This document shows, piece after piece, positions 32,330 to 43,832 of a DNA stretch of 64,000 bases (position 1 is the stretch's first letter; each line of letters opens with the position of its first letter). The position numbers were made by a program, and so were the translations under genes. The notes beneath the pieces are model-generated. The model was given only the letters and a program-made list of their open reading frames with translations, did not search any database and was not told the DNA's origin. Origin of the DNA: Megaustenia siamemsis. Its lineage: Eukaryota > Mollusca > Gastropoda > Stylommatophora > Ariophantidae. The stretch spans positions 94,391,345 through 94,455,344 of the forward strand of contig JAVIAB010000124.1 in NCBI GenBank assembly GCA_032433765.1. Direction: 5' to 3'.

Positions 32330-33610
32330 TTCCTCATCTGCCTTTCAGCGTCGAGGGGAGATATAATTGACGGCCTTTTGCTCTTCTGTTCGCCTCTGCT
32401 GCTATGTTTCCTAGTGCTTCTAATATTCCATTGATCCATCTTTTTCGTGGTTGACGCTTGGATCTGGTGTTCTCACAACGTTTGTTGAAGGCTCATTGTG
32501 TTGTGTTTTGATCTTTCTGCCATGTCACGTGGCCAAACCATTGTATCTGTTTTTTCCTTATATATTCTATAATGGGGGCTATTCCAAGCTTTTTTCTCAA
32601 TTCTTCATTTCTGATCTTATCTCTCAGACTGTTTCCTATCATTCGTCTAACACATTTAATCTCTGTAGAGGTTATTTTCTTTTTGTTCTTGCATCTAGGG
32701 TCCAGCTCTGGCATTGGTAGCACAACGTTGGGATGAAGATTGAATTGTATAGTGCTCGATTTGCCTCCAGAGTTATTTCCTTGTTGGACAATAATGGTGG
32801 TAACTGTCCAATGATTTGACAAGCTTTGTTGCATCTTGATTCTATCTCTGCTGTTTGAGAATTATAGTTTGTCATTAGACTTCCTAGCTATATGAATTCC
32901 TCCATTTGTTTTAGTTGCCTTCCTTCTATAGTTATGTTGATGGTCTGTTTATTTTTGGCGACATTCATGACTTTTGTTTTGTTGATGTTGATTGTCTTGA
33001 TGTATTTTGTGTCTGAGCTGTTGAGTTTGTTTAAGTGTTCTTGTAGCTCTTCTATTGTTTCATGTATTAGTGCCTGATCGTCTGCAAATAAAAGCTCGTT
33101 GATCTCCTCTGTCTCTCATGGGTTGGTTAGCTTGCATATATGGTCCATGTATGTAATAAACAGTAGAGGGGATGGTACGCACCCCTGTCTTACACCTGAT
33201 CTAACTTCAAAGTGGTCTGTGTAGCCTGCTGCTGTTCTAACACTGCAGCTGCTGTTGATGTAGTGACTTTTAATTAGGTTGGTTAGATGTTGGCTTACCC
33301 CGTATGTTGTTAGTATCTCCCACTGTTGTTCTCTGTTTACTCTGTTGAATGTTTTTTCCTGGTCAATGAAGGCTATGTATAAGTTTTGATTATGTTCTGT
33401 CGTTATCTCTGCAAGCTGTTTTAATGTGAAAAATGCGTCAGTACATCCTCTTTTTTTGGAACTCCATTTGAGAATCGCTTAACTGTAGTTCTATTATAGG
33501 TCTCAGCCTTTTTTTTTCCAAGATTTTGGCGTATAGCTTCTCTACATGGTTGAGAAGAGAAATGATGCCAGTCTTCTGAGGCTTGTTGTTGATGTCATGC
33601 TGCATTAAAT
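32330..33610 (-). mobile_element. LINE family D-like, RT domain plus C-terminal tail
   Basis: Minus strand, high to low: HVEKLYAKILEK; DAFFTLKQLAEITTEHNQNL; YIAFIDQEKTFNRVNR; GVRQGCVPSPLLFITYMDHI; LLFADDQALIHETIEELQEH; NKTKVMNVAKNKQ; LGSLMTNYNSQTAEIESR; NSIFIPTLCYQCQSWTLDAR; TEIKCVRRMIGNSLRDKIRN; IQWFGHVTW. A stop in the tail near 32496 and others mark it as dead, but this is the most continuous RT in the window. FADD is the catalytic motif (YADD type). 5' end truncated near 33600. Confidence 0.87.
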
Positions 33611-33624
33611 ATTCTGTGCAGCCA

Positions 33625-33735
33625 TGTCACTCCTGTAAAGAAGAAATTATGGGTAAGATTTTTGACAAATTTCCCCCCACCTGTGGGTTGGAATCAAACC
33701 AGGAATCTTACTGTCCAGAGGCAGACGTTTAGGAA
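33625..33735 (-). mobile_element. tRNA-like SINE head fragment
   Basis: Minus strand reads ACGTCTGCCTCTGGACAGTA then CCTGGTTTGATTCCAACCC, with a B-box-like GGTTTGATTCC. The body is not identified; it may pair with the diverged repeat at 31887-32329 across the LINE insertion. Confidence 0.4.
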
Positions 33736-33774
33736 TGGATGGTTTTAGTTTTTGATGATTTTTTTCAAACAATT

Positions 33775-34085
33775 TTCAAAGAGGGCACCAAATTAAAAAA
33801 AAAAAAAGAAACTTCCCTAAAATCTTCAGAATCAATCAGCAAATCGACATTCAAACAATCAACATTTTTAGGAGACACATCATGTGAAGAAGAAAGTTGG
33901 AATACTTGGCTACAACTGTAAAATACAATGAAAGAAAGATCAAGATAGACGAAAGGAGAAGGTATTAGATAGCCTGTGTCGTGGCACGGTATACAGTCCT
34001 CAATTAGATTGATCCGATCCACTGTAGGCAGAGAATTTTGAAAGGGTATGATGATTGCTTATGCCAACCTATACATCACATGATG
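33775..34085 (+). mobile_element. LINE family B 3' fragment, heavily decayed
   Basis: KEGTKLKKKKE, FKQSTFLGDTSCEEESWNTW-like frame and degenerate tail ending in (GAT)n at 34081-34090. Confidence 0.65.
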
Positions 34086-34118
34086 ATGATTGTTTTAGTC
34101 CAGGCATCCTTTCATCTG

Positions 34119-34384
34119 GGAGCTGCGATAGCTCAGTTGTTGGTGAACTGTACTACAAACGACAACAGATAGGATTCGATCCCAACAAACGGTTCCGGGT
34201 TCACCCAGCCTTAATGGGTACCGGATTTTTTACTGGAAAAATAAATCAGCACGGGCGTAACACCGACCAAATTACCCCAAAAGTCTGGTTCTGAAGGTCT
34301 GTAAAATTTATGATCACCAACACCATATTCCATATACGCCACTTGGTGTGACGGGGCTCTTAATTTTTTTTTATAATTATTTTT
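34119..34384 (+). mobile_element. SINE family 2, plus orientation
   Basis: GAGCTGCGATAGCTCAGTTG head, B box GATTCGATCCCAAC, family body and a T-rich end. CCTTTCATCTG at 34108-34118 and 34385-34395 is a perfect 11-bp target duplication. Confidence 0.9.
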
Positions 34385-34395
34385 CCTTTCATCTG

Positions 34396-34954
34396 CGGTT
34401 AGCCTTATGCCACATGTCTGGTCGATGTGACATATGGTTACAATCTTGAACATATTGATTGAAGTCGAAAGGTCTACGTTATTTATTTGTTAGTATAGCG
34501 AGTTTATTTAGTTAAAACGAACAAGAACAAATCCAACAGCATTAAAACGTCTGATTGTGAAGCTACCAGCGTTTGGTTTAGTAAACCTGCTTTTGAAAGC
34601 AGATAGTACCATATACGATTTATATGGCTTTTTGTTAGCAACTTCAATCACATTTGTTCAGCGCGTTATAATCCTTCATAGAGAGTGCTCCAGATCTGGA
34701 CTACACTGTTCATCCACGCCTCTACTTGTCTTCACAAGGAAGCCTAATCTTCACCCTACAGGCTTCATATTTATTTACTTGATGTTTCCTTCATGTGACG
34801 CTTATAAATATTTAAAAAAATATGATGCGATTTATTATTTTCCTACAGAATAGTCATACCCTCTTAGGGGTAATTATGTAAAATGAATGTTGAAAATGTG
34901 CAATAATGTGTAAAGTCTCTGTCTAGTCTTAGTTTGATAGTTTTATACACAGTT
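34396..34954. other. Unrecognised spacer
   Basis: No supported gene. The plus-strand frame at 34557-34853 has no recognised family. Confidence 0.4.
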
Positions 34955-34967
34955 GATGGGTACTCCA

Positions 34968-35364
34968 AGCGAATCATGGACAGTAGACAAACAAATGAAA
35001 AGACGGTTAGAGGCCACAGAGATGGGATTTCTCAGAAGAATGTTGAAAGTTCCCTGGACAGATAAAAAGACCAATGAGGACGTTCTCAAAGAGGCCAACA
35101 CAAAAAGGGAGCTCTTAAAAAACATCAGAAAGAAGCAATCAACATTTTTTGGGCGCATCTTGAGAAGAGGAAAGTTAGAGTACTTGGTTACAACTGGCAA
35201 AATAAAGGGAAAGAGAGATCGCGGACGACAAAGAGAGAAAATGCTGGATGGCTTGGTGTCATGGCATGGAAGACGGTCAACAACAGAACTGATACCATGC
35301 ACTGTAGATAGAAGATTGTGGAGGGACATGATCGCCTACGTCAACCGGCAGGGTACATGATGAT
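34968..35364 (+). mobile_element. LINE family B 3' end, open frame intact
   Basis: Frame ESWTVDKQMKRRLEATEMG, FLRRMLKVPWTDKKTNEDVL, NIRKKQSTFFGRILRRGK, LEYLVTTGKIKGKRDRGRQ, LVSWHGRRSTTEL and RRLWRDMIAYVNRQGT, stop, then (GAT)n. GATGGGTACTCCA at 34955-34967 and 35365-35377 is a perfect 13-bp target duplication. Confidence 0.92.
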
Positions 35365-35399
35365 GATGGGTACTCCACGCCCGCAATGTTTTAGAGTTA

Positions 35400-35875
35400 C
35401 TTAAATAAGTCATTAAATGTTAAGTCGGTCCTATTATATGGCTGTGAAACATGGAGAAAAACAAAATTGACAATCACGAAGATACAGACTTTCATTAATG
35501 GATGGTTACGCAGAATAAAAGGATGGAAGTGACAGAACAAAATCACTAACATAGAATTATGGAAATGTACCAGTCAAATACCAGTGGATAAAGAGATACA
35601 GCGAAGACGATGGCGCTAGATAGGACACACACTACGGAAGCCAACTGACAGTATTACACAACAGGCCCTTTTTTAGAATCCCCAGGGGACAAGACAAAGA
35701 GGAAGACCAAGGAATTCTTGGAGAAGACAGATAGAAGCAGAGATGAAGATGATGGGGAAGACATGGAATGATCTTTAAAAAATGGCAAAAAACAGAACTA
35801 TTTGGAAAGTGTTTGTTGAAGACCTATGCTCCACTGGGAGGTAAAAATGTAAAAGAAGAAGATGAAGAAAATAAT
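35400..35875 (+). mobile_element. LINE family F 3' end, plus orientation
   Basis: Reads VLLYGCETWRKTKLTITKIQ, FINGWLRRIKGWK, NKITNIELWKCTSQIPVDKE, GHTLRKPTDSITQQALF, NPQGTRQRGRPRNSWRRQIE and AEMKMMGKTWNDL with a few stops, then an AAGAAGAAGATGAAG tail. Confidence 0.87.
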
Positions 35876-36418
35876 GTATTTAATGACAGCTGTATTATTA
35901 CTTATCTACGTTCTTGTAAACGGGCAACACCCTGTACTATCTACGTAATACGTATCCAATTGTTTTTATCTGCATTTGCGCAGTTTTACTGAAAGTTAAT
36001 GCTGAGATATTGATCATTATGATTGTAGTTCTCTTTCAATTAATTATGTACGATAATTTGTCTAGTGTCAAATTAGTGAGTTACTTCCTGTACTCTCACA
36101 CGACACACATTTTTCTTAATGTCCAAACCGGCCTTTAGGATAACTGTTTCATTCCGTACAATTAAGTAAACTCAGTTGGATGAATGTGCAGGGAAACTAT
36201 ACTGGTTATAATTTTCTAAGCGCTGTATCAACCTCTTGTAATAAAATGTTGATAACAAAATGACGGTGTATCGTTTCTAAAATTAAAATACAGTAATTTG
36301 TATACACAAATTAATATCACTACGTTAATTATAAGTTCAGACAATCCACACTTGCTTTGTGAAGATAGGATGATAATTTAACTTCTTCGTTGTAATTTAC
36401 ATAACACATAATATTCTG
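35876..36418. other. Unrecognised spacer
   Basis: No supported feature. Confidence 0.4.
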
Positions 36419-36431
36419 TAATATATATATA

Positions 36432-36690
36432 GTAAGTAAAGTAAAGTACCCCCGTCACGCCAAGTGGCGTATAGGGAAATATGGTGTTAGTGACCCTATA
36501 TTTTACAGACCTTCAGCACATGATTTTTGGGGTAATGTGGTCAGTATTACGCCCGTGCTGCTTTACTTTCCCAGAAAAAAATCCGGTACCCATTTAAGGC
36601 TGGATGAACCCGGAAGCCGTCGGTTGGGATCGAACCTTACCCCTTGTCCGTGGTAGTCCAGTTCACTAACCACTGAGCTATCGCGGCTTG
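36432..36690 (-). mobile_element. SINE family 2, minus orientation
   Basis: Complete family member: minus-strand head GCCGCGATAGCTCAGTGG, B box GGTTCGATCCCAACC, body and TTTACTTTACTTAC end. Flanked by GTAATATATATA on both sides. Confidence 0.88.
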
Positions 36691-37090
36691 TAATATATAT
36701 AAATAGGCTTAATTCAATTAAAGTTGTATATAATTTTGCTATGATTAACATCACTAATTCTAAACCAACACGGATTTTCCCTCTACCTCATATTGATAAA
36801 TAGTACAAATATTGTCCTCCTTTTTTGTTCCGGAACATTAAATTCACAGGATACAATTATTTTCTTTATTGTTTACTACAGTTAGAGTTGATATATTCAT
36901 ACCTACAAATACACAACCGATTTCAGCAGATATCTAAAACACATTGAAGTGTACGCTGACCGTTCAACTAACTGATCGTGTGCACACGTAGTTCACCAGA
37001 TTGTTATAGTTCTGATCTTCTGTTTATTTTTTCCTTCAGCAAAATTCCAGTACCCAAATAATTAAGACTTGATGAACTGTGAAACATAAA
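36691..37090. other. Unrecognised spacer
   Basis: No supported feature. Confidence 0.4.
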
Positions 37091-37370
37091 TTTTTATATA
37101 TTTACGCCTGCTAACTAAATCCACGCAATATTTACATCTAAATATATAAAAAAGATCTTATATTTACATCTGCCAAAAAAATAAATCAAATTGGTACACC
37201 TGCTATATAAATAAATTCAATATTTACATCTGCCAAAATATAAACCCAATATTTACATCAGTCAAAAATTTAATCCAATATTTACTTCTGCTAAATAAAT
37301 ACATCCACAATTAATTCTTTTAAATAAATAAATCCAATATTTACACCTGAGGAATAAATAAATCCTGTTG
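37091..37370. repeat. Degenerate ~30-bp tandem repeat (about 8 units)
   Basis: Repeated AAATCCAATATTTACATCTG-like units with variable length, AT-rich and heavily diverged. Confidence 0.7.
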
Positions 37371-38554
37371 TTTTTTTTTTGGTTGCTTTGCCTGTGTTGG
37401 TACCTTGGCCCTGACGACATCGACAGGATACAAGAAACAAAGTAATGTCACCTGCCACGAACGTCGTCGTAAAGGTGACTAAAGGAGATTTGGAATATTA
37501 CCTGCGTTAATGCAACGGAGTTCGTGCAACCTAGTGAAGCCATCCATCTATAGTGTATTCAGTAGTGTGTGGCGGACTTTGTTTCTTCTGGGGAACATGC
37601 TGAGACAGGAATCTGAGTATTGGGTAGTTGTCCTTTGTGCAATGATGGTGATCTGTCGTGTAAATTATAAGCAACTAAAATTATTGTTTCCAATATGTGA
37701 TTCATTTGAGAAGGTTAAATGAACATCCTGACTTTATGTCAACGCGTTGCACTTACTCAGTTTAGATAAGTTGCGTACTTTTGTTCTTTCAGAAGAAAGA
37801 TTTTTCCTAGATCTTATGGGAAATTTTTATTAAAATTTTATTCTCTTTTACATTTTCATTTCTCTTTCTAGCTCGATAATTTAATCATATATTTTGTATT
37901 GTAAATACATATTTGTATTTATGTTGCATTGTTTGTTCCCGATGAAGACCTTTGCACCGAAACGTCGTTCTGTTTTGTGGTGTCCACTTGTTACGTGAAG
38001 CTTTAAACGTACCTTTTTTTCTAGATATATTTTTTTCTTTTCACCTCAGTTTAGATAACATCGAATTTGTTAACATTCTGTTTCAAAATTACGTTGAATT
38101 TCCATAAGACAAGCAAAGTATTTAATGAGTTATTGCCAGCTTTAAATCTACAAGTATAAACCTAAGTTTATAACAAACGGATCCAGCTTTGTAAATTAAC
38201 TGTTCAGTTTTCTTTGTTTTTATCGTTGAGGTAAAGTAACGCCATTTTTGTTGTAACCATAACTTGTTTGCCAATTATTAATTTATTAAAACGGGCAACG
38301 ACACGACAAACAGAGCTAAAACGTCTAATTTTGAAGACATTTATATCTGCGTCATGTTTAGTTAACCTCCTTTCGCATGTTATCTTATTCAGTGGAGAAA
38401 GTTTTTGCTGTAATATGAAAACTGATTATGTCCAACTCATTGATACTATGTGCAGTATACTATACAAGCTCATTGTGGTCAAATACCCTTTATGATATTA
38501 TGTGCCTAACAATGCAAGCTGATTCGGGGTTGAAGTTAATTTACAAACCACATC
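37371..38554. other. Spacer with retroelement-tail-like blocks
   Basis: CGTCGTAAAGGTGACTAAAG near 37466 resembles LINE 3' UTRs. GATGAAGACCTTTGCACCG followed by AAACGTCG at 37941-37967 resembles the terminal block of Penelope-like elements. No protein frame supports either. Confidence 0.45.
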
Positions 38555-38893
38555 ATGATTGTTGATGAATTACTGCACAAACCTATGGTTACTCTACATG
38601 AATTTACGACACAGACTAATGGTTACTCTACTTGAATTTACGACACAGACTAATGGTTACTCTACATGAATTTACGGCACAGACTAATGGTTACTCTACA
38701 TGAATTTACGACACATACTAATGGTTACTCTACATGAATTTACGGCACAGACTAATGGTTACTCTACATGAATTTACGACACAGACTAATGGTTACTATA
38801 TATGAATTAGGACCCAAACTAATGATTACTCTGTATAAACTACGACACAATCTAATGGTTACTCTGTATAAATTACGACACAAACTAATGGTT
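38555..38893. repeat. 34-bp minisatellite (about 10 copies), left part
   Basis: Units with GAATTTACGACACAGACTAA and TGGTTACTCTAC. Interrupted by LINE D at 38894; the last units are diverged. Confidence 0.9.
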
Positions 38894-39511
38894 CTTCTCT
38901 TTCTTTTTCTCTTTCACTGATACCTAAAAGGTGTCGTGATTTATATCATTTGTCGTTCTTGTGCTGCTCGAATTGTCTGAATTAGTGATTTTCCTTTGTT
39001 GTTACATGTCTCTGTCACTGCATCTATCCATTTTCTTCTGGGTTTTCCTCTTGGTCTTTTCCCATGCATTCTCGAGAAGAACGCCCTTGATGGTGATTGG
39101 TGAGGATTCATTCTGACCAGGTGGCCGAACCATTTAAGTTGTTGTTCTATATATTCTTGGCAGGGTTTTGTTCCTACCATTTTTCTTATGGTTTCATTTG
39201 GTATTCTATCTCTTCTTGTGTTGTTTGTTACTTTTCTCAAGCATCGCATCTCACATGTATTGATCTTTCTTAAATGGGATTTAGAAAGGGTCCATGTTTG
39301 ACTTTCATAGCACAAAGTTGGTATGAAGATGCTATTTATCATTTGTTGTTTAGCTGGCATAGAAATGTTTGGATGTCTTAACAATGGTGAAAGCTGGTAT
39401 GTGACAGCATTTGCTTTTTGTATTCTCATGTCAATTTCTCTGTCTAGTTTTCCATCTTCTGTGAACATTGCGCCTAAATATTTGAATTCCTCTAATAACT
39501 CCTCTAAGAGT
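38894..39511 (-). mobile_element. LINE family D 3' end inserted in the 34-bp array
   Basis: Minus-strand open frame: EELLEEFKYLGAMFTEDGKL, REIDMRIQKANAVTYQLSPL, MINSIFIPTLCYESQTWTL, CEMRCLRKVTNNTRRDRIPN, QQLKWFGHLVRMNPHQSP, MHGKRPRGKPRRKWIDAV and IRAAQERQMI, then an A/G-rich tail at 38894. No stop in the element part. AAACTAATGGTT at 38882-38893 and 39512-39523 is a perfect 12-bp target duplication. Confidence 0.93.
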
Positions 39512-39560
39512 AAACTAATGGTTACTCTGTATAAAATACTATACAAACTCATCGTTACTA
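39512..39560. repeat. 34-bp minisatellite, right remnant
   Basis: AAACTAATGGTTACTCTGTA and following diverged units continue the array after the LINE D insertion. Confidence 0.8.
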
Positions 39561-40357
39561 CAGACACCTTGCTATATAAACACATTGCGGCTGTAAGTAG
39601 CTTGCAGATAAATACGAAAATAGCACGGACAGCGAAAATAACGAATACGTTCATTGTACAACAATTTTTTATTCCGAAAAAAGTCAGATTGCTAAAGAAC
39701 ATATCAATAAGAAGAACAAAACCGCTGTGCCATCGATGCGATAACTTTGAGAAAATTAGTAAGGAGGATACGGTACCAAGTAGAGGAGAGAGAAGAGACT
39801 AAGAAGAAGGCGGGTATAAAAAATAACAAGTGGAGTGGATTTATAATTGAAAAAAAAAAACATATTAAAAATTATCTCGGAATTATTTGTTTTTAAAAAT
39901 ATATGTTTCAAGTCATTATCTCTGAGCATTGATGGTCGATTGATCCATCATATGTAAAATTAGCCTAATCATGCAAAGTGTGTCATTTATTTCATTTTGA
40001 TGTATATAGTTATATATAATTGTATGATTGCAACAATGTCGAACATTTGTTAATTGCTCTCTTCGTTTCAGTTCAACATACGTTTAACAAGGAGACTATT
40101 TCTACGAAGACATTATCTTTCTACTTCATGTAGAACTAAATGATATCCCTACAGCTACACTTGTTTTTCCATACCAAGAGCGTTTACCTATAAGTTGTAA
40201 CCATCACACGATGAATATGGTAGATTTAAAATGTATTATAATTAATAATTTGTTAGGGAAAATGCATGTCACAATCCGCAAATTTGAAGTTTCTGAAAGA
40301 ATATAAATATACTCATATCTTCTCCCACTTTTAAGAGATTTAAATTTTATCAGAAAT
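39561..40357. other. Unrecognised spacer
   Basis: No supported feature. Confidence 0.4.
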
Positions 40358-40366
40358 ATTCATCAT

Positions 40367-40695
40367 CCTCATAACATAGAATTATGGAAATGTACCAGTG
40401 AAATACCAGTGGATAAAGAGATACAGTGAAGACGATGGCGCTGGATAAGATACACACTGCGGAAGCCAACTTCCGCATGATGAGAGTATTACACAACAGG
40501 CCCTTTTTTGGAATCCCCAGGGGAAAAGACAAAGACGAAGACCAAGGAATTCTTGGAGATGACACATACAAGCAGAAATGAAGATGATGGGGAAGACATG
40601 GAATGATCTTAAAGGAATGGCAAGAAACAGAACGACTTGGAAAGTGTTTGTTGAAAACCTATGCTCCACAGGGATCTGACAGGTAGAAGAAGAGG
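40367..40695 (+). mobile_element. LINE family F 3' end, plus orientation
   Basis: IELWKCTSEIPVDKEIQ, RRWRWIRYTLRKPT-like, FWNPQGKRQRRRPRNSW and EMKMMGKTWNDLKGMARNR blocks with A/G-rich end. ATTCATCAT at 40358-40366 and 40696-40704 is a 9-bp target duplication. Confidence 0.86.
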
Positions 40696-40704
40696 ATTCA
40701 TCAT

Positions 40705-41299
40705 TAAACGACCTCATAACACTTGCGTTAGTTGCATACACCGCTAATAGGCTTTGTCCAATTTCTCTATTTGTGTCTGTCTTTGGTTATTCTTTGTAGA
40801 TAGATCACACACTCCCCCCCACCCCAATCTATTCCTTGATGTTACCTTTCCCTTTCTTTCTCTGCCTACCTTTCCTTCTCGCTTGATATACTGTTACTGG
40901 TGCCCCAAGAATGGTTTTCACTAGACTTATAATGTTGTATAAAGATAGCCGAACTCGTTTCATGTAGCTTGTAAACAGATTCAAAAACCAAATAGTTGTC
41001 CCTGCAATTGTTTCTTTATTAAATCAAAATATCGAATGTAACAGTTCCCTATATAATGTTTTCATTTGGTGAGAAATTGTTTTCAGATGTTTACCAAAAC
41101 ATCAAGATAAATCAAATGAGAAATAAATGTACTAATTCTTTATATGTTTATGTCACACACAACTTTAACTATGATTTAATTATAGAAATTATGGCGGGAT
41201 TCTTTGCTTAGAGTACCTACTGAATTGTTGGTCCATAGCCTGCGTGCATTGCAAATGTACACGAACTTGTTAATTTGTGCATTGTGTAGTAACAGTTAA
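40705..41299. other. Unrecognised spacer
   Basis: No supported feature. Confidence 0.4.
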
Positions 41300-41492
41300 T
41301 AAGCCCTCACGCCAAGTGTTCGATATGGAATATGGATTTAGAGACCATAATTTTTACAGACCTTCGACACATGATATTTGAGGTAATCTGGTCGGTATTA
41401 CGACCTGGCCGCTTTACTTTACCAAAAAAATGTATAAACCCATTTATGGCTGGGTGAACCTGGAAGCTGTCGATCAGGATCGAACTCGATCT
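41300..41492 (-). mobile_element. SINE family 2, diverged and head-truncated
   Basis: Body blocks (CCCTCACGCCAAGTG, TTACAGACCTTCGACACATG, GGCTGGGTGAACC) present with many changes. Only the B-box side of the tRNA head remains. Confidence 0.75.
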
Positions 41493-42117
41493 ATATACAT
41501 TATGTATCCTATATAAATTCACTCCATGATGTTACCCCTTTAGCAGTGTGCTATAATAGGTGATTACGTGTGTGTTTAATTATTTATTCTGAGAATATAA
41601 TCAGGCATGTGAGTTATGGATAGCAGGTGATTTAATTTTGGATGCATTTATTGTTCAGCCTCTATTTCATTTAATCATTGTGTTAAAGCTGAGTGCTGGG
41701 TCAATGCTCTGTTGTCTGTCCCCTACATTGTACCTATCGTGATGTCTGTCACTTCATGAATTCATTGTTTTCGTAATCAACGACCCTTCCCTTACCGTGG
41801 TGCATAATGTGGTGTGCTATTTCAACAATTCATTTGTAATTTGTATTTCACATACAGTCATTTCTCATATCATTGATTTCTGTTAACTATCTTAGCTAAC
41901 ACTTTGTAAATATTCATCTTTTTTTTTGCTGCGATAATAGCTAATTCAGACTAGACCTCCGTACTCTCGTATGAAGGCAGCTGTCTGTTTCCGTGATTCA
42001 GTGATTTGTTGGCCCGTAGAGTTTCTCTTCCAGGGAGGTGGGTGTGAGCCACATTGTCCTCCTCAGGCATGAGCACTGTGGACAATCCTGTAGAAAGTGT
42101 TTTCTTTTCATGTTATC
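41493..42117. other. Unrecognised spacer
   Basis: No supported feature. Confidence 0.4.
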
Positions 42118-42475
42118 CATGATTATGGTTATTCGAAGGCTCCGGTATCACCACAAAAGAATGGAAATCCATAATTGCTCAACCAAAGTGCCAGTGGAAT
42201 CATCCCAATTAACAACTCATCAGTTATGCAAACAAAGAGAGACAGTTGCAGTCCTCATCGTACCAGATACAACACACATCAAAAGACATAAGGCGTTTCC
42301 GCGCTGAATTGAATGCATCTGAACTGTCCTTATGTATACGATATCATCATTCATCGTAAGCAATCTGAATATAGAAACACCATCTGGATGAAACACACAG
42401 CTCACGGTGTGCACAGAGCACCACTCAGTAGCTCCGACAGCAAGTCGGACTTGGAATATGAGGGAACTATCCAGG
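42118..42475 (-). mobile_element. Cys-rich retroposon, 5'-truncated 3' fragment
   Basis: Inverted relative of 3140-3569: ATGGTTATTCGAAGGC tail, CCATAATTGCTCAACC, CATCAAAAGACATAAGGCG, ACGATATCATCATTCATCG, CACAGCTCACGGTGTGCACA and GGACTTGGAATATGAGG. Confidence 0.82.
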
Positions 42476-42565
42476 GACAACCTTACACATTTACACATTT
42501 ACACATTTCCACTTTAAAAATGCCCGTGTTTGATATCTATAATAGGCAAGGAAACAGTAATTTAT

Positions 42566-42990
42566 CATCATCATCAAGTACCGGGCCTGCTGGCGTAGGT
42601 GATCATGTCTCTCCACAACTTTCGATCTCGACAGTTATTTATCATTTCTGTTGTTGACCTTCTGTCGAGCGATTCTCTTAAGCTGTCTGGTATTTTTTCT
42701 CTTTACTTACCTATATCTCTTCGGCCCTCAATTTTTCCAGTTGTTCTCTTCTCATTTCATGGCCAAATAATGATAATTGTTTCTTCCTAATATTCGAAAT
42801 TAGCTCTCCTTTTGCTTTGACATCTTTCAGAACATTTTCATTACTCTTCTTAGCTGTCCATTGTATTCTCAACATTCTTCTGTAAAACTACATTTCTACA
42901 GACTCCAGTGATTTTCTTGTCTGTTGTCCTTTTGTCCATGATTCACATCCATAAGTGAAGACTGGCTCTACATAACATTTCAGAAAATTG
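42566..42990 (-). mobile_element. LINE family B 3' end, minus orientation
   Basis: Minus strand: CYVEPVFTYGCESWTKGQQT, FYRRMLRIQWTAKKSNENVL, KDVKAKGELISNIRKKQ, LFGHEMRREQLEKL and the degenerate tail with (GAT)n at 42566-42576. Lies about 250 bp downstream of GPCR copy 2. Confidence 0.88.
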
Positions 42991-43235
42991 TTCATAGTTG
43001 ACGTTTTGCCATGTGAAATAATAATCGTATTAGTAAATTAATATATCCGTATCAATAACAACTGCTTGCTAAATTAAAAATTCAACAACTATTCTAAGTT
43101 TACACTAGGACTGAAATAGTTGTTATATTTAAACAAAATAAATTTAGCAGTATTCTTCCATTTGATTCAAATTGTTATGTTTGCGTTTCACGAAATATTT
43201 TAAGTTGTTTAATGTGTATGGTTAATAATTTGGAG

Positions 43236-43832
43236 TCATCGCGTATTTTGTAAGGAAAATATTTGACGAAATGTAGCTCTGTACTTGCTGCTCATTTGAT
43301 AGTAAATGGAGATGTTTATTGACGAGTTAAGAGATTCCAGCACACACCCGCAGCCACCTAAAACAAAGCTTACGTTTTTGTTTCTCCCGTCGATTGATAA
43401 TTCTGGCTCAATTGCTATTGCTAAAAACAACACAACAAACGGAATGAAACTAACAATGAAAAGTGTAGAAATCATCACAACCATTTTTGCTACTTTCTCG
43501 CTTCGATTTGACACTTTTTCAGCCTGCGTTGTTTTTTATTTCCTCCTCCATTTTGTGTTCATCTTTAGTTTCAAGACAAGAATTACTGTGCAAACAATGA
43601 TTATTATAAAAGAGCTAAAAGAGAGGAAGACATTATTAATAATAAAAGAGATATTATCCACGATCTGTCTATTCTCTGTAAATACAAGACCAAGAACAGA
43701 TTTGTTTCTTGCTGGATAAAACTTGATACCAAACCCATTGACCACGTAGACCGGTGCTGCACTTGTTATGATAATAATGAAGACAGAAAGGATGATAACA
43801 GTCACTCTCGTTGGCGTTACAAGGTTCTTGAC
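43236..43832 (-). pseudogene. GPCR copy 2 exon 3 (TM4-TM7) with premature TAA
   Basis: Acceptor ATTGCAG|GTCAAG, VKNLVTPTRVTVIILSVF to MNTKWRRK, stop, then SNRSEKVAKMVVMISTLFIV through TM7 to the terminal stop. Copy 1 has Ser at the stop position, so a single change (TCA to TAA type) is the simplest cause. Confidence 0.85.

Noticed and set aside
43306..43719. 137-codon plus-strand frame
   Set aside because: Antisense of GPCR copy 2 exon 3; the minus strand carries the conserved helices. The same applies to 12652-12939 and copy 1.
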